Position numbers and translations under genes: made by a program. 34,660 bases of DNA from Comamonadaceae bacterium (GTDB taxonomy: Bacteria; Pseudomonadota; Gammaproteobacteria; Burkholderiales; Burkholderiaceae_C), in contig CANFJF010000040.1 of NCBI GenBank assembly GCA_947447355.1, forward strand, positions 1 through 34,660, written 5' to 3'. Below the pieces are notes generated by a model. The model was not told the DNA's origin. It was given only the letters and a program-made list of their open reading frames with translations, and searched no databases. Position 1 is the stretch's first letter. Each line of letters begins with the position of its first letter. Positions 1-7,830 of this stretch are shown in pieces.

Positions 1-952
1 CGCGTTGGCGGATCTTGCTCGCTACGAAATCGGACAGCAACGTATTGAGTTGCCTATCTCTTGTGTAATCATGGAAATTCCCAACCCAAATGCCAAAACC
101 GGGTTCGCTGTAGAGCCTATCCCAAAAAGCCTCCCTCTCCTTTGCCGGGACGTCCATCCCGCGCCGGGGATCGGCTTTATGCACAAAACCAAGTGCGCTC
201 TCGCCACAGCGTTTGAAAATATCAGGATAGGACGCCTTGATAGCTTTCTGCTGAGCCGGTGTGATCGGCGTGTTGTGAAGTGGGGCGGCCCAGTTTGGCC
301 TGCGCTGATACACGGTCAAGTGAGCCGCCGTCTTGGCGACCTCTTGGATGGTCTGGATGCCGGTCGCTCCAGTTCCAATAACAGCGACACGCTTGCCTTC
401 AAAGCTGACAGGTTCACGCGGCCACTTTGCCGTGTGACAAGAAACGCCTCCGAACCGCTCAATCCCTTCTATACGAGGCAAGGTCGGCACGGATAGCACA
501 CCGATGGCCGTGATAAGAAACCGGGCGGTCATCCGCTCACCGCTTTGGAGAAGCAAGTTCCAAGAACGAGTTTCTTCCTGCCACTCAGCAGAGGTCAGCT
601 TTCGTTTAAAAAGAATATCTCGCCGCAAATCGAATTTATCGGCAACATGACCAGCGTAACGTAGCGTCTCAGGTTGCGGGGCGAAATGCTCTGACCAATT
701 CCACTCATCGAGCAACTCCTTTGAGAACGAGAACCCATAGCTATAGCTTTCGGAATCAAAGCGCGCGCCAGGATAGCGGTTCCAGTACCAAGTCCCGCCA
801 ACATCGCTACCAGCCTCGATGACACGCACAGTCATACCGAGTTCACGAACACGATGAAGCTGGTAGAGGCCCGCCATACCGGCACCGATGATGATCACGT
901 CAAAATCGGCAGTTGTCGATGCGCCGCTTCCAAGTGTGGTGGTTTGTGTCAT
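1..952 (-). CDS. Flavin-containing Baeyer-Villiger-type monooxygenase, 3' end off the window
   Basis: The minus strand from the ATG at 950-952 is open to the window edge, giving about 317 N-terminal residues. It starts MTQTTTLGSG and shows an FAD Rossmann motif (DVIIIGAGMAG), then GGTWYWNRYPGARFD, typical of class B flavin monooxygenases. The Baeyer-Villiger fingerprint FxGxxxHxxxWP is exact as FGGVSCHTAKWP (about 419-455), followed by a second, NADPH-binding Rossmann motif (VIGTGATGIQ). Such enzymes insert oxygen into ketones to give esters or lactones, using FAD and NADPH in the cytoplasm. Family members are usually about 500-600 residues, so roughly 40% is missing here because of the window edge; no truncation of the gene itself is seen. 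It diverges from the DUF4440 gene across an AT-rich gap. The family is clear, the ketone substrate unknown. Confidence 0.9.
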   Translation of the reverse strand, partial: MTQTTTLGSGASTTADFDVIIIGAGMAGLYQLHRVRELGMTVRVIEAGSDVGGTWYWNRYPGARFDSESYSYGFSFSKELLDEWNWSEHFAPQPETLRYAGHVADKFDLRRDILFKRKLTSAEWQEETRSWNLLLQSGERMTARFLITAIGVLSVPTLPRIEGIERFGGVSCHTAKWPREPVSFEGKRVAVIGTGATGIQTIQEVAKTAAHLTVYQRRPNWAAPLHNTPITPAQQKAIKASYPDIFKRCGESALGFVHKADPRRGMDVPAKEREAFWDRLYSEPGFGIWVGNFHDYTRDRQLNTLLSDFVASKIRQR

Positions 953-1083
953 TGAGGTCTGTTGCGTACTGCGGGGATCAGACAGCGGCCCATAAAGGTT
1001 CGGGGTTGAGTCGTGCGATGTGCATCTTCATGGATTCGTTTCAAGCCATTGAGTTATTGCGTCACGTCAGACCAAAGGTTATC

Positions 1084-1130
1084 ATTAAAACATATATATA
1101 AATAAAATTTTTACGTACATATATTTTTGT
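1084..1130. promoter_or_regulatory. AT-rich divergent control region with ATATATGTA-like half-sites
   Basis: The 224-base gap between the divergent monooxygenase and DUF4440 genes contains this very AT-rich core. TACATATAT lies at 1116-1124 (ATATATGTA on the minus strand) and ACATATATATA at 1090-1100. Similar half-sites occur in the regulatory gaps at 3831-3846 and 11871-11880. A divergent promoter region is inferred from gene orientation and composition. No convincing -35/-10 pair was fixed. Confidence 0.4.
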
Positions 1131-1176
1131 CGATACTGAAGATCTATCCCACAGTTTGAAAAAATGGTGATGCAGC

Positions 1177-1626
1177 ATGGACCCGACCAAACAATCACGC
1201 CAGTCAACCGCGGCCACAACCACTGCTGTCAAAGCCAAACAACCCAGGCCAAGTCAGGATCAGGCCGCAATTGAAGCGGCTGACAACGAGCGCATCCGCG
1301 CGACACTGACTGGAGACATGGGGTCACTTAAAACGCTTTACGCGGAGGACCTGATCTACGTTCACGCGTCTGGCGTGAAGGACACGCGAGACAGTCTGAT
1401 GACGAAAGTCCGCGATGGCCCAACCCGCTACCGCGACCTACGACGGGAAGAAACGCACGTCCGCATTTACGGGGACACTGGTGTTTTAAACGGAAGTTTC
1501 GCTGCTGATGTCATCATGGATGGCGTCGATCGTAGTTTTCTGGCGTCATTCATGAGCATTTGGATCAGGTCAGGCTCGGGCTGGGTCATGGTGGCTTGGC
1601 AAGCGACGATGGACGCTGACATCTAA
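1177..1626 (+). CDS. SnoaL-like / DUF4440 (NTF2 fold) protein
   Basis: A 149-residue protein. The first 25 or so residues are Thr/Ala/Gln/Lys-rich and probably disordered. Residues about 30-147 look like the NTF2-like DUF4440/SnoaL family: an N-terminal helix (AIEAADNERIRATLTGD), then LKTLYAEDLIYVHASGVKDTRDSL and strands ending in WIRSGSGWVMVAWQAT. The fold forms a cone-shaped pocket used by ketosteroid isomerases, dehydratases and binding proteins, so function cannot be read from family alone. The ATG at 1177 is chosen because the upstream ATGs at 1164 and 1170 are in other frames; no clear Shine-Dalgarno is visible. Its divergent pairing with the monooxygenase suggests, as inference, a role with the same ketone or lactone substrate. 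Confidence 0.75.
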   Translation: MDPTKQSRQSTAATTTAVKAKQPRPSQDQAAIEAADNERIRATLTGDMGSLKTLYAEDLIYVHASGVKDTRDSLMTKVRDGPTRYRDLRREETHVRIYGDTGVLNGSFAADVIMDGVDRSFLASFMSIWIRSGSGWVMVAWQATMDADI

Positions 1627-1657
1627 GCGGCCTAAGCGCCCACCGATGAAGACTGAA

Positions 1658-2449
1658 TCAAAGAGATGATCGAGTTTTAGCGTGCGCTTTTGATGGGACG
1701 CTGCCGGGGTATGCTTTGATCGCGGCCTTTAAATGATGCGCTATCGATTCTTCGTTCTCATCCAGCCGATCGATAGGCCCGCCAATGCCTATCACTAAAT
1801 TCGCACCATTGACGGCCCCTGGCAGAGGCGCGGCAATAACACCTGCGCCGGGTGTATTGGTTCCCCGCGAATACACGTAGCCCTGTTCGCGGACCTGCTT
1901 GACCTGCTCCATCACACTGTCTATTGTGATGGGCTCAAAAAGGCCGGTCTTGTCGAGTTTGCTATCGGTTCGCTGCACTAGACGTTTGATGGCAGCGTCA
2001 TTTTGTGTACTGAGCAGCGCCCAACCGGTGCCCGACATACAAAGGGGTCGGCGCGTGCCCGGCGAAATGTAAAACTGAATTGGCATGCGGCTCTGGCTGA
2101 CACGCACATACTGAGCAAAAATATCATTTTGAACGGCGAGAATAACCGTCTCACCTGTGCGCACTGACAGCGCATCCATCAGCGCAATTATTTCAGCTCC
2201 ACCGAAAGAAGATTCGTAAATCCAATCCCCCAGCATGGCAACGCGAATAGTCATCGAATACGCACGTGAACGGCTGTCGTAGCTAAGGTAGCCGAGTTCA
2301 GCAATGCTCTTGACAAGGACCGATGTACTCGAGAGCGGATAACCATAACGTTCGGCGATATCGCGCACGCTCAAGGGATGTCGCGCTTCACGAAAAAATT
2401 CAAGGATCTCGAACACCCTTCCGGCACTCTTGATCACTGGGCTTACCAT
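1658..2449 (-). CDS. IclR-family transcriptional regulator
   Basis: A 263-residue protein with the IclR layout. An N-terminal winged helix-turn-helix covers about residues 5-70 (SAGRVFEILEFF, then LSVRDIAERYGYPLSSTSVL), followed by an effector-binding domain with the conserved stretches GTRRPLCMSGTGWALLS and a C-terminal VIGIGGPIDRL. IclR proteins are dimers that respond to small organic acids and often control adjacent catabolic operons. The start is supported by AGGA six bases before the ATG. The gene lies downstream of, and on the same strand as, the Ldh_2-type dehydrogenase with a 196-base gap, so it may be co-transcribed or have its own promoter. Likely targets are the divergent 3749/3868 region and the 11713 operon promoter; this is inference. 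Confidence 0.9.
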   Translation of the reverse strand: MVSPVIKSAGRVFEILEFFREARHPLSVRDIAERYGYPLSSTSVLVKSIAELGYLSYDSRSRAYSMTIRVAMLGDWIYESSFGGAEIIALMDALSVRTGETVILAVQNDIFAQYVRVSQSRMPIQFYISPGTRRPLCMSGTGWALLSTQNDAAIKRLVQRTDSKLDKTGLFEPITIDSVMEQVKQVREQGYVYSRGTNTPGAGVIAAPLPGAVNGANLVIGIGGPIDRLDENEESIAHHLKAAIKAYPGSVPSKAHAKTRSSL

Positions 2450-2550
2450 AAATTTCCTAAGGTCTGAGACAACTCGATGGCATATCCGATTAATTCATGT
2501 CAACCTTATTTGCCAACAAGACGTCGCATTTTACCCAAGGTTGAAAGAGA

Positions 2551-2571
2551 CTCGCGCATGCAACACGCGAG
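2551..2571. terminator. GC-rich hairpin between the dehydrogenase and iclR genes
   Basis: CTCGCG (2551-2556) and CGCGAG (2566-2571) form a six-base-pair stem with a nine-base loop. Read on the minus strand it is followed by TCTCTTT, a poor U tract. It could attenuate transcription from the dehydrogenase into iclR. The rest of the 196-base gap shows nothing recognisable. Confidence 0.25.
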
Positions 2572-2645
2572 CCAAGATCAAGTTGACCGTCAATGCGGCA
2601 AACGCACAGCACGTATCCATGACATCATGCGCGCGCAGGTATGGC

Positions 2646-3749
2646 TCAAGCCTCACCGGCAGTTGAACCTTCCATGTCGTACGGCACAGAGGCCCTCCTC
2701 GCAACAGCACGAAGTTGTTCAAGTAACGATTCCGGCATTGGGATTCCGTCCACTACACGCCTTGAGCGGCACTCGCGCTCGGGGTCCCCAGCGACCAGCA
2801 CGGGTTCATCCGGATGACTGCGCGGCATTCCATGCAACGTGTCGATGATGGCATCCAGGTCCTCTTCAAATGCCCCCTTTTGTCGAAAAGCCGTCGGGGC
2901 GATAGCCATGCAGAAATGACCAATGTTGTCAGGCACATTGCCACCCTGCGTTTTGTTGCGTAACGGAGAAAAAGAACCGCCAGCCAAAGTGCTGCCGAGA
3001 ATCTGAGCCAGCATCGCCAACCCATAACCCTTATGGCCGCCAGTCTCCGTGCCCCCTCCTAAAGGTAGTAGGCCACCACTCACTTGCTCAACGCAGAGTT
3101 TCAGGCCAAGTTCAGGATCGGTGACGAACTGTCCCTGCCCATCGACCACCCAACCTATCGGCAATGGTTTTTCGTTCAGTGCATAAACCTTAACTTTGTT
3201 GACCGCAACGGTCGAGGTAGCCATATCCAACAGAAACGGGGGGTGTCTTGCCGCGGGAGCTGCAAATGCGATCGGGTTGGTCCCTAACATGGGCACCGAA
3301 CCACGGGTAGGAATCACAGTGACAGTGCGCGCCGAAGATGTGATGATTCCCAGTAGACCGCGCGAGGCCGCCATTTCGGCATAAATTCCAGCGGCGCCAA
3401 AGTGATGCGAGTTGTAAACGCTGACGACACCTATGCCGTTTAGTGTTGCCTTGTCGCAAGCCATCGCCATAGCGCGGCGGGCGATGGGATGACCGATGCC
3501 AGCATCCGCGTTGATTAATGCGAGGACTGAGGTGTCGCGCTCGACAGTTGCCTGCGGTCGCATGTTGAGCGTCCCCGCGGCCACCATCTGCTCGTACATG
3601 GGCAACATCGAAACGCCGTGCGAATCTATGCCGCGCAGGTCAGTTTCTACGAGGATATCGGCGACGACGGCAGCATCTTCTTTGCTCATGCCCCACGCAC
3701 AAAATATTCTGGCGACTTGCTGCAGGAGCGCGGCGGAATGAATATGCAT
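2646..3749 (-). CDS. Malate/L-lactate/ureidoglycolate-type NAD(P) dehydrogenase (Ldh_2 family)
   Basis: A 367-residue protein of the Ldh_2 (MdcM/ComC/AllD-like) family, which is unrelated to Rossmann-fold LDH/MDH. Recognisable blocks are the N-terminal helices with ETDLRGIDSHGVSMLP, then VVSVYNSHHFGAAGIYAE, SVPMLGTNPIAFAAPA, LLDMATSTVAVNKV and ETGGHKGYGLAMLAQIL. The family oxidises alpha-hydroxyacids such as malate, sulfolactate, ureidoglycolate or 2,3-diketogulonate in the cytoplasm. The length is normal. The start is supported by GGAG seven bases upstream of the ATG at 3749. It is divergent from the DUF1932 dehydrogenase across a palindromic gap and upstream of iclR. With the nearby 2-oxoacid dehydrogenase, a hydroxyacid to 2-oxoacid step is the likely role; the substrate is not determined. 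Confidence 0.9.
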   Translation of the reverse strand: MHIHSAALLQQVARIFCAWGMSKEDAAVVADILVETDLRGIDSHGVSMLPMYEQMVAAGTLNMRPQATVERDTSVLALINADAGIGHPIARRAMAMACDKATLNGIGVVSVYNSHHFGAAGIYAEMAASRGLLGIITSSARTVTVIPTRGSVPMLGTNPIAFAAPAARHPPFLLDMATSTVAVNKVKVYALNEKPLPIGWVVDGQGQFVTDPELGLKLCVEQVSGGLLPLGGGTETGGHKGYGLAMLAQILGSTLAGGSFSPLRNKTQGGNVPDNIGHFCMAIAPTAFRQKGAFEEDLDAIIDTLHGMPRSHPDEPVLVAGDPERECRSRRVVDGIPMPESLLEQLRAVARRASVPYDMEGSTAGEA

Positions 3750-3830
3750 GCAAATCTCCAGTGAGACGGTTAAGTTGCGACAATTTTCCGGTCAAGATAT
3801 GATCAAATAATATCAGAGTATCTAATATTT

Positions 3831-3846
3831 TTATACATATGTATAA
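3831..3846. promoter_or_regulatory. 16-bp perfect palindrome overlapping divergent -10-like boxes
   Basis: TTATACATATGTATAA is a perfect palindrome in the 118-base gap between the divergent dehydrogenase genes. Its right edge carries TATAAT on the plus strand (3842-3847), and its left edge carries TATAAA on the minus strand (plus-strand bases 3830-3835). That arrangement suits an operator controlling both promoters at once. No good -35 was found for either side. The IclR protein nearby is the obvious candidate binder, by inference only. Confidence 0.5.
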
Positions 3847-3867
3847 TTAAAAGCTATCCGATTTTAT

Positions 3868-4779
3868 ATGTACAGCTCATCAACCGCACCCCAAGTGCCC
3901 CTCACCCTTGTCTTGGCAGGATTTGGTGAAGTTGGCCAGTCTTATGCACGGTCATTGCTTCAAAAAGGTGTCAACCTGCGCATTTACCATCCCAATCCCA
4001 GTGAACAAACCAAAGAAGCAGCGGCAGCACATGGCTTGGTCATATGCAACGCAGCATTGGCCGCATTCAAAGAGGCAGACATCGTCATGTCGGTCGCGCC
4101 AGGCCAAGCAGCACTGCAGATCGCCGCAACCGCAGTCGGCGTCCTGAAACCTGGTGCATTGTTTGCCGACTTAACAAGCGCAGCACCATCAACTATTCGT
4201 GAATCATCTGCACTTTTTGCGGCAGACGCCTACATCGACGTCGCCATCATGGGCGCGGTATCCATTCACGGTCTGCGCACACCCTTGCTGGCCTCGGGCG
4301 CGGGTGCACATCGTCTGGCAGCGGATTTAAAGCCACTGGGTTTTCAAATCGAGTCATTGCCAAATAGCGCCAATGGTGATGCAACTTCTCTGAAAATTTT
4401 ACGCAGCATTTTTACCAAAGGCATGGACGCAGTCGTGATGGAGTGCATGCTCGCGGCTGAAGCGGCGGGTCTGCGAGAACTGCTGTTGCAGCAACTGGCT
4501 GACCTCGACCTGTCCACAACCCGCGAGCTCATTGAAATGTTTGTCAGAACGCACGTGCCTGCGGCGGCGCGGCGGCAACACGAAGCCCACGCGGCCACCA
4601 GCCAACTGAACGATCTTGGCATTGATCCCTTCGTCACCAAAGCCGTGCAACAGCGCTACGAGCATACCGTCTCGCTGATGGGAAAAGATGCTCGGAACCC
4701 GACAGTCCCATCGGGTGGAACCATCTTTGATACCGTCCTGCCGTGGATGCTACAGGCCGAACGCGCCAAAAAAATCTAA
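3868..4779 (+). CDS. NAD(P)-dependent dehydrogenase, 6PGDH/HIBADH-like with DUF1932 C-terminal domain
   Basis: A 303-residue protein. Residues about 12-130 form a Rossmann domain (LVLAGFGEVGQSYARSLLQK; later ADIVMSVAPGQAALQ and LFADLTSAAPST) like 3-hydroxyisobutyrate and 6-phosphogluconate dehydrogenases. The C-terminal half has NGDATSLKILRSIFTKGMDA with the conserved Lys of beta-hydroxyacid dehydrogenases, and matches the DUF1932 type of helical domain. Members oxidise beta-hydroxyacids or reduce the matching semialdehydes, but DUF1932 enzymes are little characterised. The ATG at 3868 lacks a good Shine-Dalgarno, though TATAAT lies 20 bases upstream. It converges with the TRAP large permease gene, only 25 bases away. 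It is probably part of the same catabolic system as the Ldh_2-type enzyme. Confidence 0.85.
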   Translation: MYSSSTAPQVPLTLVLAGFGEVGQSYARSLLQKGVNLRIYHPNPSEQTKEAAAAHGLVICNAALAAFKEADIVMSVAPGQAALQIAATAVGVLKPGALFADLTSAAPSTIRESSALFAADAYIDVAIMGAVSIHGLRTPLLASGAGAHRLAADLKPLGFQIESLPNSANGDATSLKILRSIFTKGMDAVVMECMLAAEAAGLRELLLQQLADLDLSTTRELIEMFVRTHVPAAARRQHEAHAATSQLNDLGIDPFVTKAVQQRYEHTVSLMGKDARNPTVPSGGTIFDTVLPWMLQAERAKKI

Positions 4780-4804
4780 CCGCCAAGGTGGAAGCGTTGG
4801 GCAA

Positions 4805-6106
4805 CTACTTCTGGCTGACCAAGTTAGGGAGCCAATGCACGATCTCAGGGATGAACACGATGATCACCAACAAGGCCGTGAGCGGGAAGAAAAACGGAAC
4901 GATGGAGCGAAAAACTTCCTCCAAAGTAGCGTCAGGCACCACGCCCTTGACCGCAAAAACGTTGATGCCGACAGGCGGTGTCAATGCGCCAAGCTCAATG
5001 CAAAAAGTAAGGTAAATGCCCAGCAGGATCAAATCGATCTTGTAATAAGCCGCAATAGGCAACAAAACCGGAATGGTCAGAACAAGAATGGAAGCGCCAT
5101 CCAGAAAACATCCCAGCAATAAATAGACAGGGATCAACACCAGCAGGATACCGGTGGCCGACAAAGGCAGCGAGCTCACCAGCTCCACGGCGTTACTCGC
5201 AATGCTGGTCATGCCAATGTAGGTGCTGAATATCAAACCGCCCACCAAGATAAGAAGAATCATTGCGGACGTCTCTGCGGTCCTTTTTGCTGCGCTCCAC
5301 AACAGCGCCGCACTCAAATTGCGCTGAAAAACGCCAATGACCAATGTCACCACCACACCGGCAGCAGCAGACTCGGTCACCGTGGCGACCCCGAGATAGA
5401 TACTGGCCAAGATCGCCACTGCAACAGACAGCAAGGGCCAGACACCCACCAGAGAATGAAATTTATCAGCCCAACTGGAAGGCAGAACGTCCCGCCCGGA
5501 CGGGAATTGATCCCTGCGAAACACGTACAGGGCCAGGATGGTGAGAATGATCACCAGCATTTGCAGCAGGCCAGGCACAACGCCCGCAGTGAAAAGCTTC
5601 ACCACAGAGGTCTCGGCAAGCATTCCATAAAGTACCAACGTCAGGCTGGGCGGAATCGTAGATGCCAGCAAACCGGCGCTGGTGACAATCCCCATGCTGA
5701 CCGACTTGCTGTAGCCAGCCTTGCGCATCTCAGGAACGGCCAGACTGCCAAATATCACACAAGAAGAAATACTCGAGCCCGAGGCCGCCGCAAAAACACC
5801 AGCCGCCGATGTAGTCGCAACACCCAGCCCACCAGGCATTCTTCCAAACCATCGCCCGGCAGCTTTAAAAGTACCGGTGATGATGCCCGTCTGTTCCGCA
5901 ATAAAACCAAAGAACAAGAACAAGGGAATGGACAACAACACATAAGTGGCAATGATGCGGTGCGGCAGCATCGCCATCATGCTGGCCGCTGAGGTCCAGT
6001 CGGACACCATGGTGATCCCCACGATGCCGGCCACGACCAGCGAATAGGCAATAGGCACCCCCACAGTGAGCAGCACCAGCAACAGAAGGATCGGTAGGTA
6101 TTCCAT
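4805..6106 (-). CDS. TRAP transporter large permease (DctM family)
   Basis: A 433-residue, very hydrophobic protein of the length usual for DctM subunits (about 425-430), with around a dozen predicted membrane segments. Typical blocks are LPILLLLVLLTVGVPIAYSL at the N-terminus, FFGFIAEQTGI, AAASGSSISSCVIFGSLAVP, YSKSVSMGIVTSAGLLAS and LGALTPPVGINVFAVKGV. It is the inner-membrane sodium-coupled channel of a tripartite ATP-independent periplasmic transporter. The ATG overlaps the small permease stop by one base (6106), so the two are translationally coupled. It is the last gene of the eight-gene minus-strand run. The substrate is not readable from the permease; TRAP systems mostly carry carboxylates. 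Confidence 0.95.
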   Translation of the reverse strand: MEYLPILLLLVLLTVGVPIAYSLVVAGIVGITMVSDWTSAASMMAMLPHRIIATYVLLSIPLFLFFGFIAEQTGIITGTFKAAGRWFGRMPGGLGVATTSAAGVFAAASGSSISSCVIFGSLAVPEMRKAGYSKSVSMGIVTSAGLLASTIPPSLTLVLYGMLAETSVVKLFTAGVVPGLLQMLVIILTILALYVFRRDQFPSGRDVLPSSWADKFHSLVGVWPLLSVAVAILASIYLGVATVTESAAAGVVVTLVIGVFQRNLSAALLWSAAKRTAETSAMILLILVGGLIFSTYIGMTSIASNAVELVSSLPLSATGILLVLIPVYLLLGCFLDGASILVLTIPVLLPIAAYYKIDLILLGIYLTFCIELGALTPPVGINVFAVKGVVPDATLEEVFRSIVPFFFPLTALLVIIVFIPEIVHWLPNLVSQK

Positions 6107-6672
6107 CAGCGAACCTCCACAGCAGTTGAGTTCTTATTCAGCAGGGAAGAGCTTGCACCCTCAAAAAGCATGGACAGCAGCTGCTCAACCATCCGGATGG
6201 CCATCAAAAAACTGCCCACGCCGATGAATCCGTAGGGAAGCCAAGTCGGAATGACCCCAAAGCCACCGTAAACCCAACCCATCCTCGCCGCCTCAGCGGC
6301 ATACTCGATGTTCTTCCAACCAATCAAGAAGAAACCGAAAGCGCCAACGACGACATGCAGGCACGCCATGATCAGTCTGCCCATGGGGGGCAAACGATCG
6401 TAGAGCACTTCAACAGCGACATGCCCGCGAGCGGCCTGAATAGACGAAATACTGAGAAAGACCGTGCCGACCATCAACACAAGTGCTGTGTCATAGGCCC
6501 ACCCCAGCGCCTGATTCAACGCATAGCGCCCGACGACATCAACCGCGGTCACCAGCAATATCGCCACCACGCACAACGCGGCTATCGCCAACATCAGACG
6601 TTCTACCGCGGAGAGCAGAGAATTCATACTCAAAAGTATTAAGGGGGATCGTGAGCGCTGTCGATCGGTCAT
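6106..6672 (-). CDS. TRAP transporter small permease (DctQ family)
   Basis: A protein of 188 residues from the chosen ATG at 6672 (MTDRQRSRSP). That ATG is preceded by AAAGGAG at good spacing, so the longer upstream reading is not needed. It has four hydrophobic segments with the DctQ pattern: an N-terminal helix around LMLAIAALCVVAILLVTAVD, VVGRYALNQALGWAYDTALV, VAVEVLYDRLPPMGRLIMA and WLPYGFIGVGSFLMAIR. It bridges the binding protein and the large permease in the inner membrane. It lies between dctP-like and dctM-like genes, with an 80-base gap upstream that carries a stem-loop and a one-base overlap downstream. Confidence 0.93.
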   Translation of the reverse strand: MTDRQRSRSPLILLSMNSLLSAVERLMLAIAALCVVAILLVTAVDVVGRYALNQALGWAYDTALVLMVGTVFLSISSIQAARGHVAVEVLYDRLPPMGRLIMACLHVVVGAFGFFLIGWKNIEYAAEAARMGWVYGGFGVIPTWLPYGFIGVGSFLMAIRMVEQLLSMLFEGASSSLLNKNSTAVEVR

Positions 6673-6707
6673 ATGAGCTCCTTTGTATTGAACTTTGTTC
6701 AGGTGAA

Positions 6708-6731
6708 CCGACCCCACGCAGTGGTAGTCGG
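6708..6731. other. Intercistronic stem-loop after the TRAP binding-protein gene
   Basis: CCGAC-C-CCAC-GCA-GTGG-TA-GTCGG folds into a two-part stem of 5 and 4 base pairs with a three-base loop, between the binding-protein stop and the DctQ start. There is no long U tract, so it is more likely an mRNA-stabilising or attenuating hairpin than a full terminator. That would raise periplasmic binding-protein output relative to the permeases. Confidence 0.45.
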
Positions 6732-6752
6732 AATGAGGTCTTGGTCAGCGTT

Positions 6753-7769
6753 TCACTTCGTGATCGCCAAGTATTCGTCGTATACCTTTTTGCCATTGGC
6801 CCCCGTGGCCGTCAACCAGTTATCGATCACAGGCTTGGTGATCTGCTTGGCTTTTTGCAACTCTGCATCGGTGATGCGGTATATCGTGACGCCCTTCTTT
6901 TTAAACTGGTCAACGACCTCCTTGTCCTTGTCGCTCTGGCATGCTACCCAATCCGCCTCGACGTCGCGCGAAACCTTGGCCAGCGTGTCCTTGACCTCTT
7001 TGGACCAAGAGTTCCACTTTTGCGTCGAGGCACCCACGATCACCAAGGTGTGCGTGTATCCGCGCAATTCAACCACCTGCTCGGTGATGTCCATCAAACC
7101 CCAGCCCGGCATTGCGAAATATGTCTGCGTTGCCCCATCGATGATCCCGGTCTTCTGCGATGTGGCCCCCTCAACCGTTGACATAGTCACAATGGAGGCG
7201 CCCAGCGCTTCTATAGTTTTCCCCTCCCATCCATTGGCCCTCAGTTTCAGGCCCTTGAAGTCATCCAAACCACGCACTTTGTTTTTAGCCAGCGAAATTT
7301 GACGAGGCGTCGTGAGCAGGACCATCACGGGCTCAATGCCTTCTTTCCTGAAGTTCTCGCCCATCGTGCCCTGCATCAGTTTGTGCAAAATTTCAGCCCC
7401 TTTAGTTGGATCCGAAAATACGTAAGGTAACGAGCTGAAAGATGCTAAGTTCAATCGATCAGGCCAGTAATCCACTACGATCACCCCAATGTCGGCAACG
7501 CCTTTGCGCACGCCGTCGAGCATCTCGCTGCCACTGAGGACCTTGCCCCCACCCATGTAATTGATCTTGATCTTGTCCTTGGCCTCCTTATCCATCTTTC
7601 CAACCCAACGCTCCATAGAGCAGGTGTAAAAAACATTGGCTGGAGGCAAGAAATCAGCCACGCGAATGGTCACCGGTTGGGCTTGAACGATGACTGGCGC
7701 CAGAGCGGCGGCACAAGCGGTGAAGACCATTGCGCCCATGGTGGCGACTTTGCTGCATGTATTTTTCAT
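6753..7769 (-). CDS. TRAP transporter substrate-binding protein (DctP family)
   Basis: A 338-residue secreted protein. A Sec signal peptide covers about residues 1-30 (KNTCSK, then a hydrophobic core, then PVIVQAQ-PVTIRVADF, with probable cleavage after VQA). The mature part has the DctP pattern: GSEMLDGVRKGVADIGVIVV, LDDFKGLKLRANG with the Arg that usually salt-bridges a substrate carboxylate, and IIDGATQTYFAM. It binds the ligand in the periplasm and delivers it to the DctQM pair encoded directly downstream. Because the gene follows E1/E2 genes with only a 61-base gap, the ligand is likely a hydroxy- or oxoacid processed by that complex. The start is the ATG at 7769 with a modest GAAAGAAA upstream. 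Confidence 0.92.
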   Translation of the reverse strand: MKNTCSKVATMGAMVFTACAAALAPVIVQAQPVTIRVADFLPPANVFYTCSMERWVGKMDKEAKDKIKINYMGGGKVLSGSEMLDGVRKGVADIGVIVVDYWPDRLNLASFSSLPYVFSDPTKGAEILHKLMQGTMGENFRKEGIEPVMVLLTTPRQISLAKNKVRGLDDFKGLKLRANGWEGKTIEALGASIVTMSTVEGATSQKTGIIDGATQTYFAMPGWGLMDITEQVVELRGYTHTLVIVGASTQKWNSWSKEVKDTLAKVSRDVEADWVACQSDKDKEVVDQFKKKGVTIYRITDAELQKAKQITKPVIDNWLTATGANGKKVYDEYLAITK

Positions 7770-7830
7770 TTGATTTCTTTCGAAGATGTAGTGAGAACGT
7801 CAGGCATGTTTAACTTGAACAACAACGAGA

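Noticed and set aside
5..496. 163-codon open frame on the plus strand
   Set aside because: It lies antisense to the clear flavin monooxygenase with its FAD, NADPH and FxGxxxHxxxWP motifs; its own translation has no family pattern.
5456..5992. 178-codon plus-strand open frame inside the TRAP large permease gene
   Set aside because: Very Gln/Arg/His-rich translation, as expected for the antisense of a hydrophobic membrane gene; no motif.
6483..7181. 232-codon plus-strand open frame across the DctQ/DctP genes
   Set aside because: Antisense to two well-recognised genes and spanning their boundary.
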